Made by a program: the position numbers and the translations under genes. From contig NC_060259.1 in assembly GCF_921293095.1 (NCBI RefSeq), positions 48,341,812 through 48,405,811 on the forward strand: 64,000 nt of DNA. The letters run 5' to 3'. Each line of letters begins with the position of its first letter. Position 1 is the stretch's first letter. Source of the stretch: Ischnura elegans (Eukaryota > Arthropoda > Insecta > Odonata > Coenagrionidae). Shown piece after piece: positions 34,279 through 43,920 of this stretch. Below the pieces are notes generated by a model. The model was not told where the DNA came from. It was given only the letters and a program-made list of their open reading frames with translations, and did no database searches.

Positions 34279-37200
34279 GCCTCTCCCAGGGCTACCACCT
34301 TATCGTGGTGGAGAGGTTTGAGTGCCCCAATGACCCGGAGAGCTATGCTGGCGGGAGCGTATGTTCCTGGTAGGGCCACCCAAGCCAGACAGGTCGAAGG
34401 GTAGGGGACTGACTAAGTGTAGCCCACTGGTCCTCCAGGTTGGGGGTTGTGCGACAGGCCGGTAACCTGCCCATGTAAAACCTTCTTTAACTCATAAGCT
34501 TCACAGAGAGCCTCGGAATAGGTTAGGATTCAACAGACGACGACTAGGCAAAAGTAAGGACATGAATACGGGTATAACGGATATATTAAACATAGCCACA
34601 TGGAATGTACAAGGCTTAGGCAATCACGAGTTAGAACTTAACAACACCCTTAAAGAATACAAAGTGAATATGGCGGTCATCACTGAAACAAAGAAGAAAC
34701 TCAAAGGGACAAAAGACTTGGAAGATTACGTAATGATATACAGTGGAGTTGATCAGAATAAAAGAGCACGTTGTGGAGTGAGTGTTTTAATAGACAAAAA
34801 ATGGAAAAATAATATCAGGGAATACACTTTCATAAACGAAAGAATAATAACGGTGCGACTCAAATTTGATAGGGGTTATTTAACAATACTTGGAACATAT
34901 GCACCTGAAGATGGGAAAAAGGAAGAAACGGAGATTTTCTATGAGCAACTGCAAAAAGAAATAGGGAAGTTAAATAACAGGGACTACGTAATAATAGCTG
35001 GTGATCTTAACGCTAGAATTGGGAAAGAGCCAATTCCACAATTGATTGGAGTACATGGAGAAGACCATCTGAACCAAAATGGAAGTAAATTAAGAGAATT
35101 TATAACTTTCAACGAATTAAAAGTAACGAACACATTTTTCAAGAAAAAAGATATCAATAAATTCACCTGGTCAGCCAGGGGTCACCGATCCCTAATTGAT
35201 TACATAATTGTTAACCGAAAATTAGCCTCGAGGATAACTGATACACATGTATATAGAGGAGCAAATATATGCACCGATCATTTCCTTGTTAAGGCAAAAA
35301 TACAACTATGGGCAAGGTGGAAGAAGCATAATACGGAAAAGAAACAATGTCAAGTAAAGAAAATCTTCAAAACATACCTTTTGAAAGAGAGTAGTATTCG
35401 AAAACTGTACCAACACAGGATTACACAACTGCTCGAACAGATAAAACCAGAACATGACATCAATAAGGAATGGGAAAATCTTAAGAAAGCTATTTTACAA
35501 ATAGCTAATGAAGTTTTGGGCACCAGAAATAAAAAGAAACGGAAAAGAGGTTTAAAAATCTGGAGCGAAGAAATAGCACAGGCCATTGAAAATAAAAACA
35601 AAGCATACAGAGAATACCTACAGAGAAAAATAGAGGAAACGAAAGAAAAATATCACAGGGTCAGAAACCGCACGAAAGCAATAATAAGGAATGCACATAT
35701 GATATCATGGGATAGATTTATAAGTGGAGTAGAGGATGATATTCATGGTAGGCAAGAAATAGCATATAAACTGATGAAACAACTCAACAAATCAGAGAAA
35801 GATACTGCCCAACTAAATGTTATACCGAAGGAAGAATGGATAGAACACTATAGGAGATTATGGTATGATCCAACATTAGATGATACGATCAACAATCCAG
35901 AGGAAACAATAGGAGTAGACCCTATTGATTTGAAAGAACTAGAATGTGCTCTGAATAAGACAAAAAATAGGAAAGCTGCTGGCATAGATGGAATTGAATC
36001 AGAGCTGATAAAATATGGAGGTACATCCCTACAAATAAGAATCCTCCATCTATACAACATGTGTTGGAAAAAGCTTGAAATTCCAAAGGATTGGAATGTG
36101 GCGAAGGTTGTTTCATTGTTTAAAAAAGGAAAAAGAAATAATCCAGAGAATTACAGAGGTATAAGCCTACTAAATACTGCATACAAAATTTACAGTAGAA
36201 TAATAAATACTAGACTACAAGCTATCTCTGATGCCATTTTATTAGAAGAACAGGCGGGATTTAGGAAGGGAAGATCTTGCATCGACGATGTTTTTACTTT
36301 AAAACAAATAATTCAAAAACGAAGAGAGTTCAATCTGGAAACACATCTGGCATTCACAGATTTTGAAAAAGCATTCGATCGTGTAAATAGAGAAATGTTA
36401 TGGTCAGTTATGCAGAAAAGAGGGTTTCCTAGACATCTGATAAAAGCTTCCCAGAGTCTATACAGAGACACCAGAATTGTAATTGACACAGGGAAACTGA
36501 TCACCCAAGAAATTATCATTAACCGAGGAGTTCGACAGGGTTGCAGCCTATCCCCAACCTTGTTTAATCTATACATAGATGACGTTCTAAGAATGTGGAA
36601 AGAGAATAATGTATCACCAGGCATAGAAATAGGACCATCTCAATACTTAAATACGATGCTGTTTGCTGACGATCAGGTTATAATACAAGATAAAGAGGAC
36701 AAACTCCAGATGGCAGTGCACAGACTACACGAGTTGAGCAAGCTATACAACCTGAGAATTTCAAAAAACAAAACAAAGACTATGGCATTTTTAGGAAGCA
36801 ACCCGATAAGATCAAAAATTGTTATTGAGGATCAAGTCCTGGAGCAAGTGTCGCACTTCCAGTACTTAGGATGCGACATAACATATGACGAGGAAAAAGA
36901 TATTATAAATAAGGTTAACACTTTCCAGAGAATATGTGGCACTATCAGAAGAACTCTAAAGAACAAAACAAGAAAAGAAACACAAATAAAATTTTACAAA
37001 GTGATGGCAGTCCCTACTGTACTCTACGGATCAGAATGTTGGGTAACAAAAAAGAAGGAATTAAGGCAGATAGAATCGTCTGAAATGAAATTTTTAAGAT
37101 CAGTTAAAGGTTGCACAATATTGGATAAAATAAGAAACACTCAAATAAGAGATGAACTGGGTGTCCAAGCAGTCACTGACAAATTAAAAGAATACAAACA

Positions 37201-37364
37201 TAGATGGAAAGAACATTTACTTCGAATGCCAAATGAAAGAATTCCAAAGCAAGCAATGGAATATCAACCATTTGGCAAGAGAAGTATAGGAAGAGCAAGG
37301 AAATTATGGTGATGTGGAGCCGGAACAGGCTTAGTAGCCTAATCCTGGAAGGAAGAAGAAGAAG
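34279..37364 (+). mobile_element. Full-length, apparently intact LINE (LINE-A)
   Basis: A complete 3086-bp non-LTR retrotransposon: a 283-bp 5' UTR, one ORF, a 52-bp 3' UTR ending in GAAGAAGAAGAAG, and perfect 12-bp duplications of ATCAATTAAAAA on both sides. The 5' UTR opens with a CCACC/GGTGG hairpin next to CTCTCC/GGAGAG pairing (34281-34315). It then has GACCCGGAGAGCTATG and GGTAGGGCCACCCAAGC, sequence of the type found at the 5' end of RTE-like LINEs in other animals. A single ORF with a very short 3' UTR made of simple repeats also fits an RTE-like element. Clade assignment is from memory and tentative; the structure itself is clear. It is not 5'-truncated, so it may be a recent and competent insertion. 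Confidence 0.92.
34562..37312 (+). CDS. LINE endonuclease-reverse transcriptase, 916 aa
   Basis: Retrotransposon polyprotein that nicks target DNA and primes reverse transcription there. It starts at the first in-frame ATG after the 5' UTR. Residues 8-245 are an apurinic-like endonuclease: NIATWNVQG (10-18), VITETKK (39-45), AGDLNARIG (146-154), LIDYIIVN (211-218) and TDH (238-240). These retain the expected catalytic Asn, Glu, Asp and His positions. The RT follows at about 455-760: NKTKNRKAAGIDGIES, YRGISLLNTAYKI, EQAGFRKGRS, GVRQGCSLSPTLFNLYI, and the FADD active site at 701-704. The C-terminal part has LYGSECW and a KHRWKEHLLRMP motif. No internal stop or frameshift is present. The 5' UTR/ORF/3' UTR layout and intact TSDs argue for recent insertion. 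Confidence 0.93.
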   Translation: MNTGITDILNIATWNVQGLGNHELELNNTLKEYKVNMAVITETKKKLKGTKDLEDYVMIYSGVDQNKRARCGVSVLIDKKWKNNIREYTFINERIITVRLKFDRGYLTILGTYAPEDGKKEETEIFYEQLQKEIGKLNNRDYVIIAGDLNARIGKEPIPQLIGVHGEDHLNQNGSKLREFITFNELKVTNTFFKKKDINKFTWSARGHRSLIDYIIVNRKLASRITDTHVYRGANICTDHFLVKAKIQLWARWKKHNTEKKQCQVKKIFKTYLLKESSIRKLYQHRITQLLEQIKPEHDINKEWENLKKAILQIANEVLGTRNKKKRKRGLKIWSEEIAQAIENKNKAYREYLQRKIEETKEKYHRVRNRTKAIIRNAHMISWDRFISGVEDDIHGRQEIAYKLMKQLNKSEKDTAQLNVIPKEEWIEHYRRLWYDPTLDDTINNPEETIGVDPIDLKELECALNKTKNRKAAGIDGIESELIKYGGTSLQIRILHLYNMCWKKLEIPKDWNVAKVVSLFKKGKRNNPENYRGISLLNTAYKIYSRIINTRLQAISDAILLEEQAGFRKGRSCIDDVFTLKQIIQKRREFNLETHLAFTDFEKAFDRVNREMLWSVMQKRGFPRHLIKASQSLYRDTRIVIDTGKLITQEIIINRGVRQGCSLSPTLFNLYIDDVLRMWKENNVSPGIEIGPSQYLNTMLFADDQVIIQDKEDKLQMAVHRLHELSKLYNLRISKNKTKTMAFLGSNPIRSKIVIEDQVLEQVSHFQYLGCDITYDEEKDIINKVNTFQRICGTIRRTLKNKTRKETQIKFYKVMAVPTVLYGSECWVTKKKELRQIESSEMKFLRSVKGCTILDKIRNTQIRDELGVQAVTDKLKEYKHRWKEHLLRMPNERIPKQAMEYQPFGKRSIGRARKLW

Positions 37365-37376
37365 ATCAATTAAAAA
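37365..37376 (+). repeat. Right target-site duplication of LINE-A
   Basis: ATCAATTAAAAA, exact copy of 34267-34278, directly after the GAA-repeat tail of the LINE. Confidence 0.9.
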
Positions 37377-38803
37377 TTAAAGAATTATTACAAATCGAGA
37401 ACATGGCCATCTATGAGTTTTAGTTCCACCATGTTAGTCCATAATGGATTGTTAATCTTTATTTTAAATATAAAATCACTTCATAATATCTTGGTATTTA
37501 TGACATTGAGGGAATATTACTTGGGTAAAAATGTATAACTATCTAGTGATATCATGCTTAAAAATGGTACATATGTGATGTGTCCAGTTTTTTAAATGCC
37601 ATGCCTCACAGGCAAGATCGCATAAGTCATACACGTCTGCATGCCTAAAAAATTTTCAATTCAACATTTAAACTGATTCCATTAATCCCAATATTTTCAA
37701 CAGCCAATATGGATTAAATCCGTCTTCAACCTGCTTGCATTCAGAAAGTTAGCTCATGCCACTTTGTTAGGGCTTTTTGATTCAACAAAATTTATAATAT
37801 TCCAAAAATAAATCCATTTTTACCAGCTATTATTCTTTATGTACATTCAGAATTATTCCTCTCTCTTTTGCCTCCATGCTTGAGCAATAGCACCGCTACG
37901 GTACTCAGCCAGCTTCTCTGGTAAGACAACAAGTGCAACTTTCAACTCTGGGCAACACAAATATTTTACCTATTTCGATTACAGTAGTCATTAAACAAGC
38001 CAAGAAGGTCGCATCCATCTATGATTCGCAGTTTTGCGTTCTTTACTAATAAAACAAATATTTTCTTTGAATAAACCCAAAAATAATAGTCCACTCCCTT
38101 CTATTTCATTCAAGCTTTGGACCAACATCGCCAAGGTTAAAAGTATGTTTTTTTGGCTTTTATTAATATTTTTATATTGGTTCAATTTTATGTATATGTA
38201 TATTAATTTCCAAAAAATTAAATTAGTATTTTTTTAGTTTGAAATATCCTGAAATCTGGATCCGAACAGTGTACCGCATCACACTCTAAGCAAATGTATT
38301 GTGAACCTTGTCCTATTGCACGCTTACAGTGGCACAGCAGGTGCTCTGAGTTGGCCCTCCTCTATAGGCAATAGAAGAGAACCTGTTCGCCACAGGAGCA
38401 AACCAAGATTCTATGCAGGCCGTGAGCTCATCAGTCTAGCATTGTCAGCCAGCCATGCCTGTTCATTGTAACATTATCTTTAGTGATAAAACCCACCCTA
38501 ATTATGTACTTTTACCTGATTTTGCCCTCTCCTTCATTAGAAAAAAAGGCTCTTACTTCTGACTTCACTTACATTGCAGACCACTTGTAGTGGAGCCCAC
38601 TTGTAATGAACCTGCTTATAATAAAGTCCTACTTTTAACAAAGCCGAAGGCCTATTTGTCTTGTAAAAAATCCCACTTTTAACGAAGGTATAACGAAAGG
38701 ATTCATCCTGTTTATAATAAAGTTGGTCTCGTGACAAGATATATTTTATATTTTCAACCATTTCTTACCAGCTATAAAGCATTATGGAGATGTCATATTT
38801 GTT
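37377..38803. other. No gene; possible decayed pogo-type MITE at 38570-38750
   Basis: AT-rich non-coding DNA. At about 38570-38750, phrases such as CACTTGTAATGAACCTGC, TTATAATAAAGTCC and TTTATAATAAAGTTGG recall the TATAACGAA-rich termini of pogo/Tigger MITEs, but I cannot fix the ends. Confidence 0.35.
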
Positions 38804-38807
38804 TTAA

Positions 38808-39037
38808 CCCTTAGAGTGCGGGAACGTTTTAAAACGTTTTGCAAGCTGGCTGCAGCATTTACTCAAAATGTTTATTGCTACCAAAATATCATACACTTGG
38901 GCCCTTTCCCAGACCATAAGGATTGCAAAAGGGCTTAACTCTACCAGAGCAGCCCTCTTGGCAGGGTATGCCTCACACAGAGGGGTCTCTTCTGCACTGG
39001 CTGGCAGCTAAACTCGTCAACTCTTGCAGCCTAAGGA
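38808..39037. mobile_element. piggyBac-like MITE, family CCCTTAGAGTGC
   Basis: A 230-bp element between two TTAA sites (38804-38807 and 39038-39041). Its ends CCCTTAGAGTGC and GCAGCCTAAGGA are imperfect inverted repeats (CCTTAGRNTGC). No ORF. The TTAA target and CCY start fit the piggyBac superfamily; the family differs from the MITE at 11535. Confidence 0.6.
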
Positions 39038-39041
39038 TTAA

Positions 39042-39834
39042 GACATTGAGAGCTCTAATGGGGTCTTATTATTTTTGCCCACAAATTCTCTAGGAGAAAT
39101 CTACCATTAGCAGCAGAAATCCTCTTCTCAGACTAAAAGAACACTTCTACCAATGTTATGGCCTGGGAAAACCTAATAATCTATTAAACCTAAAAACCTA
39201 ATAACTAACCTCTGTAATACCCCGGGCAACTCCCACCCCCTCTTGCGAATCGCCCCTCCCCAACTCCAAGCCTTCCTTTGTTTACCAGTCTCAGGCAGTT
39301 TTCTCCTGCATGTTTTGTTGCATTACGCTAGTGTGCAATCATACAGACAGTCTAGTGATATTGGTCACTATGGAGGGTGATTCATGAGGAAGAAAGTATC
39401 AAGTTTAAATACAAATTTAGAAATTTTCTTGGAGCTTGATGATGCAATAAATAAGACCAATTTTTCAACAAAAGTAAGAGAGTTCACTCAGTAATGGGTC
39501 AGGTAGGTTAAAAAATTTGGAGAAAAATGAAAAATATGGTGAGCTTAAACTCATGGAGCTCATTGAAAAAAATCTCCCCTCCAAAAATGTGGATGTTGAC
39601 TATTCTGTGTTTAAGTGGCCTACAGTAAAAAAGAACTGTATGAACATTGGAAAACTCTTCTCAGGCTGTAAAAACACATTAACTTTCACTTCTCCCATGC
39701 GCTGAGAAAACTCACCCAAAGTATGCTGGGCTCCTACTCTCTTTAAATCAAAGAAGTTATAAACACTCATGGTCGCTTCATCCATGCTGATAAGCTAAAT
39801 TAGATACAGATGAGTGAAAAAGAAGTGCATACTA
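39042..39834. other. No gene recognised
   Basis: Non-coding as far as I can tell. One 62-codon ORF (39517-39705) has no recognisable motif. Confidence 0.45.
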
Positions 39835-40135
39835 AAGTGGTGCAGCAAGGGGGGGGGTTTTGGGGTTTAAACCCCCCCCCCCAGAGCTCACAGAAATTTT
39901 TGGTTTGATCCATTTTACTTATTTGTATTGGCATTACTAATGTAATAGTGTAAAATTGATTAGAATATCCCTCAGGAGGCCGTAAAACTCACCATTTTGA
40001 ACCGTTTATCTTAAAATTCCGCAATTTATTAATCTCGCACCTACCGCTCATCCTGGTGTTTATTCCATACCCCCATACACCCTGGTATTAGTTGCACCTA
40101 AACCCCCCCAGCCTTGATTCCTAACTGCACCCCTG
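39835..40135 (+). mobile_element. hAT-type MITE, family GTGGCGCAG, copy 2
   Basis: About 300 bp, closely related to 60344-60642. Shared landmarks are a G-run/C-run pair near the left end, TTTGATCCATTTTACTTA, GTAAAACTCACCATTTTGAA, TTAGTTGCACCTAAAC and an end reading CCTAACTGCACCCCTG. The first base of the left end is changed (AAGTGGTGCAG), and I see no matching 8-bp flank. It adjoins the 3' side of the LINE remnant that hosts the nest. Confidence 0.75.
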
Positions 40136-40139
40136 CTAA

Positions 40140-41429
40140 GTGCTGTATTCAAGTTCTCAGGGTGGATAGTCAACCACATATTAATCCATTTTTTCTTTAT
40201 TATTCTTCAGTAGCAACACATTTCAAATTCATCCACTCTTGGGTTATCTGCTGCTGTCAACGTTCAAGGCTCAATTCCATGGAGAAACATGCTCCGAATG
40301 TGGAATCTGAATTTTCTTTGCTGTAAGAAGATTCCTCTTTTTGCAGAGTCTTCTTTGCTTGCAATATTCTACTGATTATATCTTTCTTTCTTCATCCATC
40401 TTTGATAATGTGACTTCCCAGGTAAGAAAACTTTTTCATCTCCTCAAGCTTATTCTTTCCTAGCTAAATTTTTGCCCTCTCTTCCTCTCTTTTGCTGCAT
40501 ACTAATATCTTAGTCTTCTTTTTGTTGATTTTCAGCTGATGTTTGGCCATTGTCCTTTCCATATTTGCCAAAGTCTTCTTCAAATCATTCTCTCACACGT
40601 TATGACTGCTATGTCATAAAAAAATCGTAGTATACTTATTTTTTCTCCATGGATATTGACACCCAAAGCCTTCTCCTTGATTTGATTGATGGCTTTCTCG
40701 ATGAAGACATAAAAAAATGCTGGGGACCATACACATACTTGTCTCACTCCTTCTCCTTCTGCACACTGGGGTCCACATTTTATCAAAGCTACTTGTTTTT
40801 TATACAAACCGTGGACAATTCTGTTCATTTTAAAGCACCCCAAATTCAAACTTTCTTTCAGAATTCTAAGAATTGTATTCCTTTCCACGTTATCCAATGC
40901 CTTTTCCAAATCGACAAATGCTATGAAAGTCGGTGTATTTTTCTCCTTACTCTTCTCTATGAGCACTTAATAAAGAGCCAAAATCGCTTCTCTTGTGACA
41001 TTCCTATTCCTAAATCCAAAGTGGTCCACATCCAAGAATTCTTCTGCTCTTCATTCTATTCTTCTTCTGATGATTCTTGTCAGTAACCTCGACTCTTGTG
41101 TCGTCAGGCTTCTAGTCCTAAAATCTTTGCACTTACTGCTGTCTTCTTTATGGGTATAGGAATGATGATGTTCTTCTTAAAATCACAAGGTAAATCTGCT
41201 GTTGAGTACATTACACAGATAGTTTTATTCAGTTAAGACCTTTTCCCCTGCATTTTTGATTAGCTCTTCTGGAATATCATTTATTCCTGAGGCCTTATTC
41301 TTTTGCAGGTCTCTTATTGCAGCGTCAAATTCTGATCTTAAGATGCTGGCTCCCATATCATTTTCTTTTCTGCTTCACTTTCCTCTTCAATAATTTTTAG
41401 GTGAGTTTGCTTACATTGTATAACTCTCC
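40140..41429 (-). pseudogene. Host LINE (LINE-C), RT and C-terminal part
   Basis: 3' portion of the old minus-strand LINE that hosts the transposon nest. Reading downward in coordinates it shows DLQKNKASGINDIPEELIKN (near 41300), DHFGFRNRNVTREAILAL (near 41000), FVDLEKALDNVERN (near 40900), GVRQVCVWSP where GVRQGCVLSP is usual, and a damaged active site FFYDIAVI in place of FADDIAVI (near 40620). It continues with KHQLKINKKKTKIL and a decayed C-terminal FEMCCY block near 40190. Stops and frameshifts are frequent, so the copy is dead. Its upstream parts continue at 43289-43783, 49389-49827 and 59700-60059. Confidence 0.88.
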
Positions 41430-41432
41430 TTA

Positions 41433-43285
41433 GGGTGCGATTCATAGACGACACTGAAATTGCTCACTTTACAAAGCCTCTCTTTACGGTAAAGTGAGAC
41501 TTTAGCTAAAGTTCGTTTCAGAGTCGTCCCAAGGATCTCACTTTATAAAGTGGCACTTTAGCTCCTAAAGTCTCGATCATGCATTGAAATTTTTGAGTGT
41601 TGGCAATGAACGCTGCGAAAAAGTGAAGAAAAAGATGACACACGATATTAAATGCGTACTTGTTTACATGTTTCTGGCGATTGGGTTTTCATGTTGTATT
41701 TTGCTAAGATTTATTAAGCTGTATTTTCTCGTTTTCTCATATTATGTGCAAATGTAAATGAATACTGCGTCATTGAAAGCTTTTCCCCACTAGCTTTTTT
41801 GTACGTTAATTACTGAGTTGGCTGAATAAAAGCTCACTTCGTGCATTGGTAATGCCCTTCGATGTTCCCAGCGAAGTAAATATTCAAATGCTGATATTTT
41901 CACGTCATTTTATGATCATTTTCTATGATTAACTGCATACGGTTATTTGGACTACATGTTAGTCGAAGTTTGATGGTGTACGTTCATTGAAGGTGGGTGA
42001 AATTCTCTCGCGTTAACTTGAAACTACCAATTAATTTGAATTTACCGATCAGTGGTTGTCTCAGTTGGACGCATATTTTGAATGAGGTATGGGTGTTTGT
42101 TGAATTCTTTTGTGCTTACCAATATTTTAATTCTTGGAATGTTGACCTAAGGGGTTATATATTCTAGAGAAATGGACGAGAATGTACAGTCAAGAATATC
42201 TATATCATCAAAACCAATGAATGAATGGCCACGCAATGAAACATGTTGAATGTGAGAATGGACTTATATCAATAAATATGTCTTTGTCCACTTTAAAAGA
42301 TGCCTCTACATAAGTGAATACCTAACCCGAGTATCCATTCACGAATTTTGCAGTAAAAAATGTCAGTGAAGTCTGTGATGCTGTGTAAATTACATTTCAT
42401 AACAATCCTACATCCTCGAGAAAACATTGCTTTGCTGCTGATAATATGGCTATGAAGGAAAGTACGTTTTACTTTTTATTGCTGCCTTTCATGACGAGAT
42501 CTTATATCATCATTGTAAACATGCAAATGTATAGTCGAAAAACGAAACAGAAACTCGACTCTAGTTTCAAAATCACATAAACATGTTAAGCGTGATATGG
42601 AGGCATACGGAAAGAGTACATTAAGCAAATGTTGAATGAAAACGCTTAAAATGCAATGCTAGGTGTCGAAACTAGTATTTGGCTGGCCAAACGATATGAA
42701 AATCAAGTCTTTGTTTACGAAGGCTATTGACGCCAATGTAAACAGAATTTTGCTATCATATTCAAGTATCTTTAAGGAAAATTCTAGAATATGAACGTAT
42801 AAATAACCTAAGAACTTAACAATTAACTTGTATATAAAATCAACATAAATTATGCCAACCTGTTCAACCACTAACTGTGTTGTAATTATCACACGACCGA
42901 TAGAGTTAAACTTCAAAATATAAGAATTGGGTCATCTCCATCAATACCGACTTGATATATATTCAGGGAAAAGACATATATTACTTGTCTGGTTATTTCT
43001 TGAAACGCGCCAGTTTGCTGCTGTGTTCTCACCAAAAAATTAGTTCATATTCATTTCCGTAACCCAAATATCTTAATATTTCAACTTCAATAACAGCCGG
43101 TGCAGCCATATTTATTCATCCGTAAAGGACACTTTAGCCCTAAAGTGAGCTCCGGTTGGGCACTTTACGGTAAAGTGACGATTCGGCCATTTTTCCTCTA
43201 GAGTGGCGTTTATGAAACGGAAAAAGCAGACTTTAGCCCGGCTAAAGTATACTTTAGCCTAAAGTGCCGTCTATGAATCGCACCC
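41433..43285. mobile_element. Harbinger-like non-autonomous element, 1853 bp
   Basis: Inverted ends GGGTGCGATTCATAGACG / CGTCTATGAATCGCACCC lie between TTA duplications at 41430-41432 and 43286-43288. A TTA/TAA target and a G-rich start fit the PIF/Harbinger superfamily. Inside the ends, many copies of ACTTTAG and CTAAAGT motifs form subterminal repeats (41459-41570 and 43125-43275). The interior holds no transposase ORF, only an 85-codon unrecognised frame (42916-42659). It splits the host LINE between the linker and RT regions; removing it rejoins the LINE coding segments. Confidence 0.8.
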
Positions 43286-43288
43286 TTA

Positions 43289-43783
43289 GATATTCTCTCC
43301 ATCTCTCAGCTTTGTCTTTGTTTTCAATCAAAATATTTCCATACTTGTCCCTTATGGTATTACATCTTGTACTCCGTTCCTTGAAATAGTTCCTCTCTAT
43401 TTCAGAGCCTGCTTCTACTTTCCCTTGTGCATTCTTACGTTTTCTCCATTATTCAATGAGGTCTAGGACTTCATCTCTGATCCATGACTTTTTCTATACA
43501 AATTTACTTTTCCCTGCATTCTCTAGCAGCCTCCTGAAGCCCAGTTTTGATATTTTTCAGCAATTCTCCGCTGATTTCTCATCTAATCTAATCTTGCTTT
43601 CCATTACTTCTTGAAAGGCCTGTTGCTTTTTATGCTCCTTTAGTTTCTCTAATTGTGATTCATTCTTCTCTGATTTCTTTAATAATTAAAGAAATCAGAG
43701 AAGAATGTAAGTTTAATTTAATAATTAAAGTTTAATTTAAGATGGCATTTCATCATCACTATATTATGATCACTATCAATACC
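43289..43783 (-). pseudogene. Host LINE (LINE-C), linker segment
   Basis: Minus-strand translation gives KNAQGKVEAGSEIERNYFKE, then IRDKYGNILIENK and AERWREYL, the conserved linker between endonuclease and RT. It lies between the Harbinger-like and hAT-like insertions. A perfect 47-bp palindrome at 43661-43707 interrupts the coding pattern. Confidence 0.85.
43661..43707. repeat. Perfect 47-bp palindrome
   Basis: Two 23-bp arms, CATTCTTCTCTGATTTCTTT plus AAT and its exact complement, surround a single A. No mismatch was seen. It sits inside decayed LINE sequence, which would not be expected to keep a perfect palindrome for long, so it probably arose recently, by template switching or an assembly effect. 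Confidence 0.9.
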
Positions 43784-43920
43784 CAGTGGCGGATACAGAT
43801 GGGGGGCGCAGGGGGCGCGCGCCCCTCCCTTGCGGGTCCGGCCGTATTGCCAAAACATTGCAGAACCACAATTGTGACTTTTTTATATCATAAGATGGCA
43901 TTGTCTTAATTATGTGTATA

